Shown piece by piece: positions 34,385-46,308 of a stretch of DNA of 64,000 nt (positions within the stretch are counted from its first letter, which is position 1; each line of letters begins with the position of its first letter). Source of the stretch: Daphnia pulex (Eukaryota; Arthropoda; Branchiopoda; Diplostraca; Daphniidae); the NCBI RefSeq assembly GCF_021134715.1, contig NC_060021.1, positions 9,456,501 through 9,520,500 on the forward strand, read 5' to 3'. The position numbers and the translations under genes are program-made. The notes below the pieces were generated by a model. It had not been told where the DNA came from, did not search any database, and saw only the letters and a list, made by a program, of their open reading frames with translations.

Positions 34385-37350
34385 TTATACCAATTGACAT
34401 TTGAGTCATTTAACTCGTTTCTTCGGTGAATGAATAAATCTTCCATTTCAAATCGTTGAAGGACAGTCGGTTTTTTTGAAAATATTCCACTCCAATCTAT
34501 CTAAGTTTCAAACACACGATCAATACACATTCATTTCATGATGTGTACACAGTTGAGCCTTGTTAGAAACCTCTTTACTCGGTCATTAAGTTCTCAATAC
34601 CTGCCAAAATGTTAATACTGGAACAATCCCTGTACTCAGTCCCATGAGGAACATCAGTGAACTAGACAGGAGTGGAATCATAATTATAACAATACTTTGT
34701 CCTTTAGTTACGTTTAGAGGCCAGTATCGTGCGATCCGACTGATTGTGAACACTGAACTGCACTGGAAAGAGGTTTTGTCACACACCATTCGTACCAGAC
34801 GTGAGTGTGATCGACGCAAAGCCAAGAATCTCCAGAACATCTCCCTTTAAAAATGAAGAAAATTTAATATCTTGCCCGATTGCTGGAGAAACAACATGGG
34901 ATTCTGGAAAGGAAAAAGAAACAAACCAACTGAATATTTCTGGCGAGTGTGTAGCAATACTGATGAAGAGCATCACATCTTTGTGATGTTGAGTATCGTT
35001 TCAAAATAGCCATAGCATCTAATTTTATAGGAAATTGACGCACTTCAAAACGGCTGTTGCCAATCGTCATTTCTATGGAATTCAAGTCAAGAGTTAGCGG
35101 AAATTATACTTCTTAGAATAATTATTTTTCTCAATTCTGTTCGGATAAGTGAATTTAAACAATGCCTCTACAACGTTCCTATGTCCTCCTATTCCTATAT
35201 CCTCCTACGACACACAATGGTGATGTGATGTGTCAGGCATTGGTGTATTGTGTCATTTGACACATGATGCAACCTACAACAGCCTGCGCCAGTAATTGAA
35301 CTAGGGACTCCAGCGTGAAAAATCTAGGTTGTACCACTTAGTTTCTGATACGACCCTTCATTAAACTAAACATTCCATAACTCTTAACAGGTTTCTTCTT
35401 AAGAAATAAATATTCTTAATTAAGAATATGATCAACTTCCGAAGGTCACTCAAAACGATGAGCGAAAATGGTATAATGGTTATGGTAACCATGGTAACTA
35501 CGTGTTGATTACAAAGGCCCCAGGTTCGATTCTTACTCCTTCCACATGTCCAATTGCCCCTCCATGTTGTCTAGAACTCTTCCCATGATGTCTGTGTGCA
35601 TTATATAATGAAAACTAACAACGACTAACTAAATCTCACAAAGTGGGGCTTCATGATAATATATATTAAAATCTACACACAAAATAAAGAATTTCTATAA
35701 CAGCAGTACCTTGTTGAGTTTGATTTGGATTGAAACAAAAAGACGGGATCCTAAGAGCATCAACCTCATTAACCAAGCACCCAAACTCACTATCCTCCTA
35801 GCTACAACCCTCACTTAAATAACAAGAGAATGTAACATGTTAACCATCACTGCAAATTTAAAGGTAAATAAGCTTACCAAGAGCACGAGTCCCTCAGTCT
35901 TTTGTGATGAGCAATAATGGTGCCATGAGTCAGCATAGCAAAAAGAAGTAGAAGGAAAATCGTGGGCTTGATCAATTCAGTTCCTGGGTTTGCCGTTCTT
36001 ACATATCGGACAATTTCTTGGCTGCAAACAACAGGGAATGAAGTCAATGTAAAAGAAGTTTTGAATCTGAAACCATCTTCCTAGCAAATCCAGTCGACTC
36101 GCACTTGGAGCAATAGCGCGTAGAGCCGGCACGTTTACGCTTATTTTTGTTTTGTCGTCTGCAGTGTTTTTTTTTTTTTCAAAGTTGAAGTAGTGAAATT
36201 GTAGCTGTAGCTGCCGTTTATTTCTTTTATCATTTTTATATTTAGCTTTTCTTACAAAAAGTAATAATGCTTGCCGACGTAAACGGTTTCAAAACATTTT
36301 TATCTACAGTTGTTAATCTCGAATTCTTCCCCGAATTAGAAATTTGTAACCTGCGTTTTACCACGTTTTACTCATATACCACTTTTTTTTCCTCCACTCC
36401 AAAATGCCTCGCCCTATATCTCTTCGGGAAATTTTGTACCGGAACTGCACCGGAAATATGCTATAGCACCTCAACTATCGAGCTGAAATGAACTAGATTT
36501 CAGAATTTCTCGTGAAATTTGGGGTTGGGAAAGACTTATTCAACAAAACAAAATTTCAAATTTCAATTTTTCCAAATAGTCCAAATTATTCCAATTGATC
36601 TACTCAACAATTGCTTCAAAAGCTCACAAACTATTCTTAAAGCGCAAGAAAGTGGAAACAACGAAGAAGAGATCTCTATGACAACCACGTTTGATTTCTT
36701 CAATTTTTCGATCTTACGCGATTAACGATTTCCTTTTGCGTATTCGTAGAAAATCTGAGGCATGTACTGTACGTGTTTTGAAAATTTGTTACACACTGTG
36801 GATTTGTAACGCGCAGTACGCCAGTACGGCATGAAATATCGAGGTGATTCTTCAAGTAGCTGAAATGTCTCCTCTCAAATCCCGCGCATCCGCGGCTTCA
36901 GCAGTCGTCTATATAATCCAATAGCTACAACCTCAACTCCGGAGGTATATTTGTCCTTCAACATGAATAATTGGTCGTGGACCTACATTTCCAAGAAGAG
37001 GCGTAGTACAGTTAGTACACGAAGGCAGTATACGTCCGGTTGCTTCTTCACTGCAGACGTCAGTCACAGTTTGATCGCTCTTTCTCTTACAAGTATATCA
37101 TAAGGGGATCAAATCACACAGTTTATATTTATACTTCAATAATTATTCGAACAAGTTCAAAATGCTTATACTCTAACAGTTTGGTCAAAAAGAATACTCT
37201 GCCCAACCGCATACAGTAAGTCTACGGCACTGCGTCAATCTAACAGAAAAATTCCCATAAACGAATAAACGATGTACTTTTAGTACTACGGTCGGCTTAT
37301 AGATTTGAAGTTACCAGCTTACACGATATAACGACAGCTTGTTTGCTTGC
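34385..37350. other. Gene-poor sequence between the Tyr-rich arrays and the receptor genes
   Basis: Minus-strand segments at 35090-34990 (MTIGNSRFEVRQFPIKLDAM) and 34940-34790 (ending FLKGDVLEILGFASITLT) look weakly coding and have splice-like edges, but no family was recognised and no complete model could be built. A short + strand frame at 36267-36491 (74 codons) is equally unsupported. Two tRNA-like box motifs occur near 35.29-35.55 kb. Nothing else was seen. Confidence 0.4.
35285..35550. repeat. Possible tRNA-derived repeat remnants
   Basis: GGTTCGATTC (B-box-like) near 35525, preceded at 35470 by TGGTATAATGGTTA (A-box-like), resembles a tRNA-derived element. A weaker pair is readable on the minus strand at 35345-35290 (GTGGTACAACC ... 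AGTTCAATTA). No cloverleaf could be drawn for either, so these are not called as tRNA genes. Confidence 0.25.
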
Positions 37351-37357
37351 TATAAAA
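37351..37357 (+). promoter_or_regulatory. TATA box of the first ionotropic receptor gene
   Basis: TATAAAA lies 55 bp before the start codon at 37406, leaving room for a 20-25-nt 5' UTR. A TCAGT overlaps the start region. Confidence 0.5.
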
Positions 37358-37405
37358 CCCAGTTTGCAGTTGGCAATAGCGGTTACCCATTTTACCGTTT
37401 CAGTG

Positions 37406-39698
37406 ATGGCTAAACTTTGGGTGAAATTGCTGGTAACTTATTGCATCTGCTTTGTTTGTCAACTTTCGTCATCGACCACTGATTCTACCATGGCAATGGT
37501 GAAAAAGTTGTCAGAATTCAGCAAGAAACATCTTGTTGCTCTCATTTCAGAGGTAGGCAATAATAACAAAAATAAACATGCAAGATAACATTTCTTTGTA
37601 AAAGTAAAAAAATTTTAATTTTAATTGGCGAGAAAGTATCCGGTATCACTAAAGATTCAAAGGAATGCGACTGGTCACGTGATTCAAATAAACGGCGTTT
37701 CATCTCTGATTTTAGAATGGCTATCTCGTCGATACCAATTTGAGTGAGTAAAACAAATTAAAGAACAATACCTAATTTCTATTTTGATCTATACGGTGTG
37801 TTATTATTATTTTTATTCGTGTAATCGATTAATTGATATTACGACCACAGAACATTGGAATACCGTTTTAAGATAACGCGTTACCTTTTATATATTGAGT
37901 TATGGTTCAATTATTTTAGCTACTCTCTTCTTGACGTCAATGTAACTACCCTTGAGGATGGAGGACCGAAATTACCCGGAATAATTAGTTACGCAACTAG
38001 GGGAGTAAGTAAATGACCAATATAGTAAAAATCCCATCCGATAAATGCGGGAAAACACAATAAACGACGAAATCAATAATGTCCAGCTCTTCTCAAAGTT
38101 GCTTCATTGCAATACGCTTTTATATTTAGGAATGCGATGTCATTCTCGCAGTCATGCGGCAAACATCGGAACGTTTACGTCTTGTAGAACTCGTACACCC
38201 ATGGATGCACACGTCGATGGCCTTTATTATCCCAATGCCTGAGGTTTCACAGAATAACGTTGACGCCGTCGTCAAACCATTTCAATTCTGGGTTCGTTAT
38301 TGATAACAATTAAATTTGTATTGCCTATCGATTTTCATCGTGAACCTTGGACTTTTCTTCCCTTTTCCCAATTTTCTTATAATCATGCTCCCCGTGTGCA
38401 TTCTGTAACGATGTCAGGTTTGGATGGCGTTAATTTTGGCTACGACGTCCGTCATTGCTACCCTATCGTGTTTCAATCGATTGTTTCAATCGAAGGATCG
38501 ATCCGTCATTAAAGAGAAGAACACCGCAATACTTCCCACAGTTGGGGTGATAGAAAACATTAGCATGTACGTAGTGGGAACACTTTTGAATCAAGGTAAA
38601 AATTCCTTCAAGATCTTAATTCCAAGCTAATATTTCAAGTAAAAGGCAAAGATGATTGTAAGTTAATATGAATACAAAATCAAGTCGTCTTAATTTTCGT
38701 TATTATAGGTGGATACATGCCAAGCAAATTTACTCCGATCCGACTGGTGGTAGGAGCCTGGTGTCTTCTGACACTGGTTATGCTCAATGTCTACAACGGA
38801 GTTCTCATTTCCTACGTAACGGAAACGGGTCGACCACAACCGCTCATCACTTCGTGCTATGACGCAGCGTATGATTCTAATATCATCCCGGTTCTCGATA
38901 AAGGACTCGGCGCCGATATTGTGATTTCGGTACGATTTTGATGCTTTAAAAAAGGAATGGTGCAATTACATATTTATAAATTTTGAGTTTGAATAATTTG
39001 CAGTCGGCACAACAAGGATTGTACAAGGCAATGAAGGACAAATTGGCAGCACATCCCAATTCGAGATGTCTCGCAACCCAGCAATGCGTCGATCTGGTAA
39101 AATCTTTACCGGCTCAACACGTGTATCTAAGTGTAAGAGAATTCATCCTTTTATTACAAATAGTATGCGCATCAACTTATATATTTTAACAACAAAATAT
39201 TGTTGATGAGCAGTCTGTAGTAGGATTAAAAGCCGCCATAAGAAAGGATTACATGGAAACGCGGCAGTGCAAACTGACTATAGCTGGAGAAGACCCATTT
39301 ATGAAGCAGGCCGCCGGTTGGGGACTAGCAAAAAACAGCCCTTATCTGGAGGAATTCAATCGAGGGTAATTTCTAGTATTGTGAATATTCTATTGTGTTA
39401 TTGCGATGAGTATCATATATTTTTTTTTTTTTTTTTTCGCAGAACCGCACGTCTTTTTGAATTAGGATTACTATCTTTGTGGCAGAACTGGTATGAGCCA
39501 AATTCTAAGCCTTGCTATGACGACAGGAAAAATGGTGGTGAAAACAAGAGCAAGGAAAAGTCCCTGGTTCGATTATCTTTGACCAATTTGACAGGGGCAT
39601 TTGCTGTTTTAGCTATTGGATGTGCCTTGTCCATCCTAACTTTCTTAGGAGAATTGATAATTTCCCATGGAAAAAATAACTGTACTTTGGGGAATTGA
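37406..39698 (+). CDS. Ionotropic receptor (variant ionotropic glutamate receptor), copy 1
   Basis: Nine exons (37406-37552, 37637-37743, 37920-38004, 38130-38291, 38418-38595, 38709-38929, 39004-39132, 39214-39365, 39443-39698) give 478 aa. A signal peptide (MAKLWVKLLVTYCICFVCQL) is followed by a short ligand-binding S1 half containing LEDGGPKLPGIISYATRG and HPWMHTSMAFIIPMPE. The sequence PFQFW leads into the first membrane helix (VWMALILATTSVIATL). A pore-loop region, the third helix (VVGAWCLLTLVMLNVYNGVL, then ISYVT) and the final helix (GAFAVLAIGCALSILTFLGE) follow in canonical order. There is no amino-terminal LIVBP domain, so this is an IR-type chemoreceptor rather than a synaptic AMPA/kainate receptor. 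It probably forms a cation channel with a co-receptor in sensory neurons (family knowledge). The intron before the last exon ends in a run of about 23 T. Confidence 0.9.
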
Positions 39699-40400
39699 AT
39701 TTCAACCCGAAAAGGAAAGACATACGTAGTACACGCCCTGATACATTAATTCGTACAAGGCTAATTAAGCTATTTAGACTAGTGTAACTATTACTCCGAT
39801 ACTCCGCACGCATAAAAACTTTACTTCATAAATCACAAATTTCCGTGCTTAATTCTTTATACAATTATAATATAACGTCAATGTTAACACGCAATGAGAA
39901 AAATGCAATAGGAAATCAACAAGCCCTCCGACCGAAAAATTCGAGAAATCGACAACCGAGATTAATTGAAGTGTCACTCACTCAGTCACTCTACGCGTCT
40001 AAATATTTTATCTTTTTAGTTTTACTCCGATAGGTTTGCTTTTTTTTTAGATTCCAACTACTGATTGTTTTTATTTATTCATGAAAAATACGTGTTTCAA
40101 TTGGACATTTATTCGTGAATTTAGAGTGCAAGCAATGGTCTTGCCGAATTTCACTTATTTAGTTGTAAATGGTCTCACGAAATAAATGGAGAGAAATAAA
40201 TCATCGTCAAACTCAAATTTTGTTATTGTAACATGGGTAACTAAGAGTCCATGCCACGGAAGCACAGGATGTAAACTAAATGAGACGCTACAATTTATCA
40301 TTGTTGAGATAATTGCTACGCCTTGCGCACGGGACAAATTGATCCAAAACGTCCCCTTTGAGAAAGTTCAAAATACTTCTGACACTACCGGTACTTCGAG

Positions 40401-40803
40401 TTTGAGTTTTGAGCGCGAATGGAGCTGCTAAGTAGACAAGGGCCTATTGAATTATAAATAAGTTAATCACGACTTACCGAAAAGCAGTCACGAATACAAA
40501 ACAAATAAAATAGTTCCAGGTCCAGTTGTACGTTGTGTCCCGCCATCTACACACGCCTTTCACACGTTACCCCCCCCCCCCCCCATCATATTACACAGAA
40601 GAAAAAACAAAATAGTCACTGCTGCAAATACTTTGACACAGATCGCATAATTAAAAAAAAAACACACACAGACAAAACATTCAAGGACGTGAAGAAACGC
40701 AGTTCCTCCCTTGTCAGCGAAATAAACGGTTCTGTCAGTTTTGTTCTGAAATTTGAACGAGAATAAGGAAGGGTTGGCAAAAATCGTCCTTGCCAAAGGT
40801 GCA
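40401..40803 (+). repeat. Segment duplicated downstream of the second receptor gene
   Basis: Colinear matches to 47491-47736: AATGGAGCTGCTAA, CACTGCTGCAAATACTTTGA, GAAACGCAG, and a closing stretch around AAGGAAGGGTTGG...TCGTCCTTGCCAAAGGTGC. The intervening lengths differ (403 against 246 bp). The duplication places this segment in the same 3' relationship to each receptor copy. Confidence 0.75.
40570..40584. repeat. C15 homopolymer
   Basis: Fifteen consecutive C are read directly. Length is likely to be unstable between reads. Confidence 0.9.
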
Positions 40804-41130
40804 ATTAACAGGCTACCCGCCCTCTACTTCCCACCAAAAACGTTTGAATTGTTTGTTTTTTTTGTCCAGTCCAGACGACACACATAACTTTCAATACATT
40901 TAAGTAAAAAACAAAATAAACCATTTCCACAAAAATTAGCTCAAAAGTTAAAACCAAGAAAATACTTTAGTGGCGCCGTGTTGCGGATTACTTTGCGGGA
41001 TCCTTCTTTTTTCTTCTTCACATCACATTCAAGCCACAGGCCGTATTAGTTACAGGTATCGTTCAACGCAAGCAGACATAACAAAAATCCTGTTCTTCAC
41101 TTCCGTCATCTGTTCTCAGTTTATTGTAAA

Positions 41131-42995
41131 ATGGACAGCAAGGAGCTCTTAAGATACCAGGTATTTATTCTGTGCTCACTCCTAATCAATTAGAAAAATT
41201 CCATTGTGTTTATTCTGGATCCGTTCATTCGATTAGATGGCTCAAGCTGCTGAGAAACGTGAATTGACAATGAAGAAGCCGAACGATAAGATCCCTCTAA
41301 TTGCCTCGTTCAAAGCTCTCGAGTTGAATTTGAACTGGCAAGTAGAAAACGTTCGTAAAGGTGTCGGTGTTCTTTCCGGCTGGATGAATTGCCAACGGTT
41401 TCCTCAAACTTTCCAATTCGGTCTCCGGTACAACGAAGACGTTGCAACATTATCACTTACAATATTAAATTTGCATCACCTTGGCTTGAGAGTGGCACTG
41501 GTCCGACTGACATGCAACGACGGAAAACCTCAGTTAATGAAGAGAAAGAACTCTGAAAAGCGGGCCAGCAAATTGGATCTATTCACCGAAAATTTTAGGG
41601 ATTTAGAGAGTGTTTGCCGTTTTACTTGCCGAGTCTACCTTGAAGGTGTCGTAGACACTTACGTCCACCAACAGTACGATAAACTTTTAGACGATCAGCT
41701 CTGGTATTACGCTCAAAATGGTTGCTGGACCGATTTGAAATTTTCCATCGGCGAAAAGGTCTTCAACGCCCACAAGTATATCATCTGTGCACGAAGTTCT
41801 CGCCTAGCCGCCGAATTCGGTAATACTGACAGCATCCGCTTGTCAGATGATTTGGATCCGGAAACTTTCAAGTGCTTTCTCCAGTTTATTTATACTGGGA
41901 GATTGATGTTGCTTCATTTCAAAACGACGGTTTGTGATCAGCTGTTGTCGTTGGCCGACAAGTATGGAGTGGAGACACTCAAACAATTGTGTCTGACAGA
42001 CCTAGAAAAGTTGACGACCAAGACCTTTCCCGAGCATTTCATGTCGACGAAACCTCCAACAACTCCGACTGGCATGGGGGAACCTTTCGAGATCGACCTG
42101 TGGCCAAAGTAGTATAAAATTAGATCAAAAGTTTTAAAGCAAATAAATAATACCTCTTCTCGTTTACAGATCAGAAATTAGCATCCAACCCGACTCTACC
42201 GAAATCCGTTTTTCCTGGGATATTAGTCACTTGCCAGAGGACAAATTGATTAGAGTCGTCAACTTCAATCACCAAGAGGCGTTTCAAGTCTGCTTCCGGT
42301 CCGGATGCGAGTTAGAAGAAGGCAAGCAGAATCCCGCATTGTTTATCTTCAGCAAACAGTGGCTCGAAGGTGGACTGGATGTGATCGATATTGTAATTGT
42401 TATCAAGACGAAATCTTCAATCGACGGTAAAACCTCGAACAGCAAACGGATTCCCGCCAGCCAGTGGAAAAAGGTGGCTAATCGCGAGCCGGCCATGGCT
42501 ATTTTCTCGGTCGATCTTCCAAATTCTCTACAAGCTCCTTTTACCATAATTTTCATGATCGATGTTTCTTGTAAAAACGTTGGAAATTATTCTTATCAGT
42601 CAAGAGATATCAACTATGCAGACAATCTGTGGTCATCTGCGATTGACGGCCGTTTGACCGATGTTGAATTCATGGTCGGTGGACGAACTTTCAAAGCCCA
42701 CCAGGCCTTGATGGCCGCCCGATCTACCGTCTTCAGGGATTTATTCAACTCAAAAGGTATGAGCGAATCGGGTAGCAAACGTGTGGCGCTGGATGACCTC
42801 GATTCACCTACCTTTGAAAAAATCCTCTATTTCGTCTACACTGGATTGCTGCGAGTATCCGCCTGTGATCCCAAGCTCTTCATAGCCGCCGATAAATACC
42901 AAATAGAAACTTTAAAATACCTGTGCGAAAACCAGGTTAGGCATCGCGACCGCAGTCATCAAGATTTATTTTCGTTTTTACCCATGGTTGCTTAA
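41131..42995 (+). CDS. Protein with two BTB/POZ domains, each behind a divergent MATH-like region
   Basis: Exons 41131-41160 (MDSKELLRYQ), 41237-42108 and 42170-42995 give 575 aa. The donor at 42109 (CCA AA|GTAGTA) and acceptor at 42169 join in phase, removing a 62-bp intron that contains the first open frame's stop. Residues about 20-150 and 305-430 are divergent MATH-like halves (LELNLNWQVENV; TEIRFSWDISHL). Each is followed by a BTB domain: WTDLKFSIGEKVFNAHKYI ... TFKCFLQFIYTGRL ... ADKYGVETLKQLC, and LTDVEFMVGGRTFKAHQALM ... KILYFVYTGLL ... ADKYQIETLKYLC. MATH-BTB proteins recruit substrates to Cullin-3 ubiquitin ligases. One chain with two units could bridge two Cul3 molecules. The C-terminus is uncertain: a donor at GAAAACCAG|GTTAGG could lead in phase to an exon starting at about 43051. 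Confidence 0.75.
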
Positions 42996-43918
42996 GAGTT
43001 GCCTTTGTCGCATTTGTGTCGCAATTTAAAACGCATTGATTTGTTCGTAGGGGAAATATATCACGGATGAAGTTATGCATTATGCACAGAGTAATTTTTT
43101 ACAGGGAAAAATAATCATCGGTTTTGGTATTAGAAAAAAATGCGGGGCCGATAAACATAAAAAAAAACCTGTTCTATGTCGTCCATCGTTGAGTGAAATG
43201 TTGAATGACCTACTGAACTGTATGATTATTTTCAATTTTATAAGGGAAATCAATTTCTTTTTCAAAAATATCCAATACATCTAGTGGGACTAGGAATCTA
43301 TCTTGCAGCAAGTCAGTGTCCCCTATTATCAATTTCAAACACGGAACACTCGGACATCGTCCCGCAACTTCGCTTCTAGTTCAAAATACATATGGTGAGT
43401 ATAACTGAAAATAACAAACGACTCAGCAAATTACCATCATTTTGTCATTTTCTGTTGTTGGTTATTGAAAATCAACGAATCGATAAGCAAAAAGAATGGG
43501 TCGACTGTTTAAAAATAAACTACACAATACACTATTTCTGTGATTGATCCATTTCATGGCATTTTTTTCCCTGCACAGGCTCCGGGAAATGTGTTCAATA
43601 ATGTAAAATAATGTGTCATAGTCCTGCATAGAAAGCTAAAGCTTTGCTACAGAAAGCACAGCACGAAATTGATATAATTTCAAACCATCGTTGTTTAGGA
43701 AGAAACTTAATGACCTTGTTTACTATATGCTGACACACATCCCAATTTGGATTCGGAGCAGAGAGCACCTACATATATGATGATACGTACAGTACCTATC
43801 GTATATAATGTGAATAGCAACACTGACGTGAAATCAATCTTCGCTGTGCTTTTACTGAGAGTGCAAGTTTGTTGGAAACAAAAATTGTTTTAATTCTTTT
43901 GCGTGATAAGACTAATTC
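42996..43918 (+). other. Sequence 3' of the BTB gene and 5' of receptor 2
   Basis: 43051-43284 could be an alternative last exon of the BTB gene (in-phase acceptor GTTCGTAG, 78 codons starting GKYITDEVMHYAQSNFLQG). It has the look of a BACK-type continuation only at its very start and becomes Lys/Ile/Phe-rich. The remainder contains a TATA-like site at 43802-43809 and no gene. Confidence 0.4.
43802..43809 (+). promoter_or_regulatory. TATA-like element of the second ionotropic receptor gene
   Basis: TATATAAT lies 110 bp upstream of the start codon at 43919. No clear TCAGT initiator was found at the expected distance, so the assignment is tentative. Confidence 0.35.
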
Positions 43919-45992
43919 ATGGAGATTCTATGCCTGGTAACTAGCATCATCGTCTTTGTAAGCCAGCCTTCTCAATCAGTTGATTACTCCCCACCACCTA
44001 CGGTGTTGATGGAAGCGTCTCCATTGAATCAAGACCATCTTGTGATTATCGCAACAGAAGTATGAAATAGTTGTCTAAAACAACGATTGTAAAATTAAAC
44101 GCAGCTTTTTTATCTCTTTTTTTTAAGTATCCTGTATCATCAAAGATCCAAAGAAATGCGACTGGCTACTTAGTTGGCATGGAAGGCGTTTCTCCTAACA
44201 TACTGGACTGGTTGTCTCATCGATACAAATTTAAGTACGTGCACATTAAAAACGGGACAATCCTAATAAGAATCTCGAACGTCTCGACCTGTAAAAAATA
44301 TATTTAGCTCAAATTACCAAGATTTTTGTGTGTGCCATGCAACTCTCATACAATGCAACTCTATTGCAGCTACTCGATTCTAGACATCAATGCCCCTCCA
44401 CGTCCAATACAGACTCTTGAAGACGGAGGACCGAATAAACCTGGCATTATTGGCTACGCTGTTAGAGGAGTACGCAAATAGAGGAATAACGCTAAAACCA
44501 TATGTACGTAGTGCACTAGATATTTCATTCTCGATTTTTTTTTACTCCTAGGAATGCGACGTCATTATCGCTGTCATCCAGCCAACGCCAGTTCGTTCGC
44601 AGCGATTGAATTTCGTCCATCCTTGGCTCTATACACCGATAGCCTTTATCATTCCCATGCCCGAGGTATCGAAAAATAACATTGACGCCGTCATCAAACC
44701 ATTTCAATTCTGGGTCTGTTATTTCGGAAAATTCATACAAATATTATTAGTTTAGTTTTAAAAAATGCATTTCTATTGTAAGGTTTGGATAGCGTTAATG
44801 ATAGCTACCGCATCCGTGATCGTCACTTTGTCGTGTTTCAATCGATTCCTTAAAACAAACAGTCTACTCCCACAAATCGCTGAAAATTCTACTAATGTCG
44901 GCGTGACAGAAAACATCTGCATTTACGTATTGGGTACATTACTGAATCAAGGTACAACGTATTTCGAATAAGCTAATTATCATACATGATGAAAATAAAC
45001 TGTTCTTCAATGTTAACCACATGTTTCCTTTACAGGTGGATACATATCAAACAAGTTCACCCCCATACGTATGGTGGTCGGGGCTTGGTGTTTCTTGATT
45101 CTGGTACTCCTCAACGTCTACAACGGAACTCTAATATCTTACGTCATGCAAACTGGTCGCGCTCTACCGCTTTTAACTTCTTTTGAAGATGCCACCGAGT
45201 CAAATGTTCTTTTAGTCGTCAATAAAGGATTAGGCCCCGATATTTTTCTTTCCGTACGTTCGCGTAAATTTGAAATATTGATTTAATTTTAGCGTGATTG
45301 TAATTCAGTCGTTAAATTACAGACGGCCGAAAGCAAATTTTACAAAACGTTGGGTGACAAGTTGCGCGCTCATTCTAATTCGCGGTGTAATTCCACACGG
45401 CAATGCGTCGAACACGTTAAATCTTTACCGCCTCAATATGCTTTTTTGGACGTAAATTATTACCCTTGCATGCTAGCTTGGCAATTGATTAAAGATTAAT
45501 AATTATTTGACAGGGTGAAGTGACTTTAAAAGCTGCTATTCAAGAAGATTACCGTCGAACAGGGCAGTGCAAACTTACTATAGCTGCAAAAAGTGATAAT
45601 GGAAATCTAGGATACGGCTGGGGTATGGCTAAAACCAGTCGTTACCGAGAGAAATTCAATCAAGGGTATAACAGGGTATAAGTGTTGAATAACAATTTTT
45701 GATCGATCTCACACTTTATACGCTTTTCCACAGGACCTTACGGCTTCATGAAATGGGATTGATTTCGCTGTGGCAGACTTGGTTTGAACCGAATACTAGG
45801 CCTTGCTTGAATGATAAAAATGACAATAGGAACGTCAAGAAGAAGGAGAAAAAGCAACTGACGCGAATATCTTTGGCCAATCTGACAGGGGCATTTGCTG
45901 TTTTAGCTGTTGGATGCACGATTTCCGTGTTCGTTTTTCTGATGGAAAAAGTCGTTGCCCAATTGAAAATTAACCACATTACTGTACTGTAA
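43919..45992 (+). CDS. Ionotropic receptor (variant ionotropic glutamate receptor), copy 2
   Basis: Nine exons (43919-44059, 44128-44234, 44370-44469, 44552-44713, 44783-44951, 45036-45253, 45323-45451, 45514-45665, 45734-45992) give 478 aa, with every intron at the same position and phase as copy 1. The signal peptide is MEILCLVTSIIVFVSQP. The S1 core ECDVIIAVIQPTP and HPWLYTPIAFIIPMPEVS, the PFQFW pre-helix motif, the third helix (VVGAWCFLILVLLNVYNGTL) and last helix (GAFAVLAVGCTISVFVFLME) all align. S2 sequence between them (CNSTRQCVEHVKSLPPQY) keeps the paired cysteines. Divergence is greatest in exon 1 and in the pore-flanking part of exon 5. Both copies look functional, so they are likely to differ in ligand. 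Confidence 0.9.
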
Positions 45993-46308
45993 ATACACAT
46001 CTTAAGCCGCATAAACTCCCTCTAGTTTAATACCTCAAACACATCTCCTGCACTGAAATAAAATAGCTTTGCAAATTGTGACAAAAAATAAACGAATACC
46101 AAGGCCAAAAAGGCCTCAAGACAACAATTTAAAAAATTCGAAAATTTTAACTACTTGCATGAAGCAAGTGTAGTGATAAGACCCTGCTGCCTGCTAAAAG
46201 TGTCAACAAAAAGAATACGCAGGCGTCGGTCGTTCACGAGGAGTGCACAACTGTGACCGTAAAATTTCGTAGGAAAACGATTGAGATTATCAAACAGTGG
46301 CGATAGTG

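Larger units (their letters stand above)
39699..41130. other. Intergenic sequence between receptor 1 and the BTB gene
   Basis: No gene was found. 40401-40803 is duplicated downstream of receptor 2, and a C15 run lies at 40570-40584. Candidate AATAAA signals occur near 40180. Confidence 0.6.

Noticed and set aside
34586-35090. A protein-coding gene on either strand
   Set aside because: Short coding-like segments exist on both strands but overlap each other, belong to no recognised family and do not join into one frame.
35460-35550. A functional tRNA gene
   Set aside because: The box motifs are imperfect, and no acceptor stem or anticodon arm could be paired around them.
42109-42169. Two separate single-BTB genes
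   Set aside because: The second unit lacks its own start region before the MATH-like strand, and donor, acceptor and phase join it precisely to the first unit.
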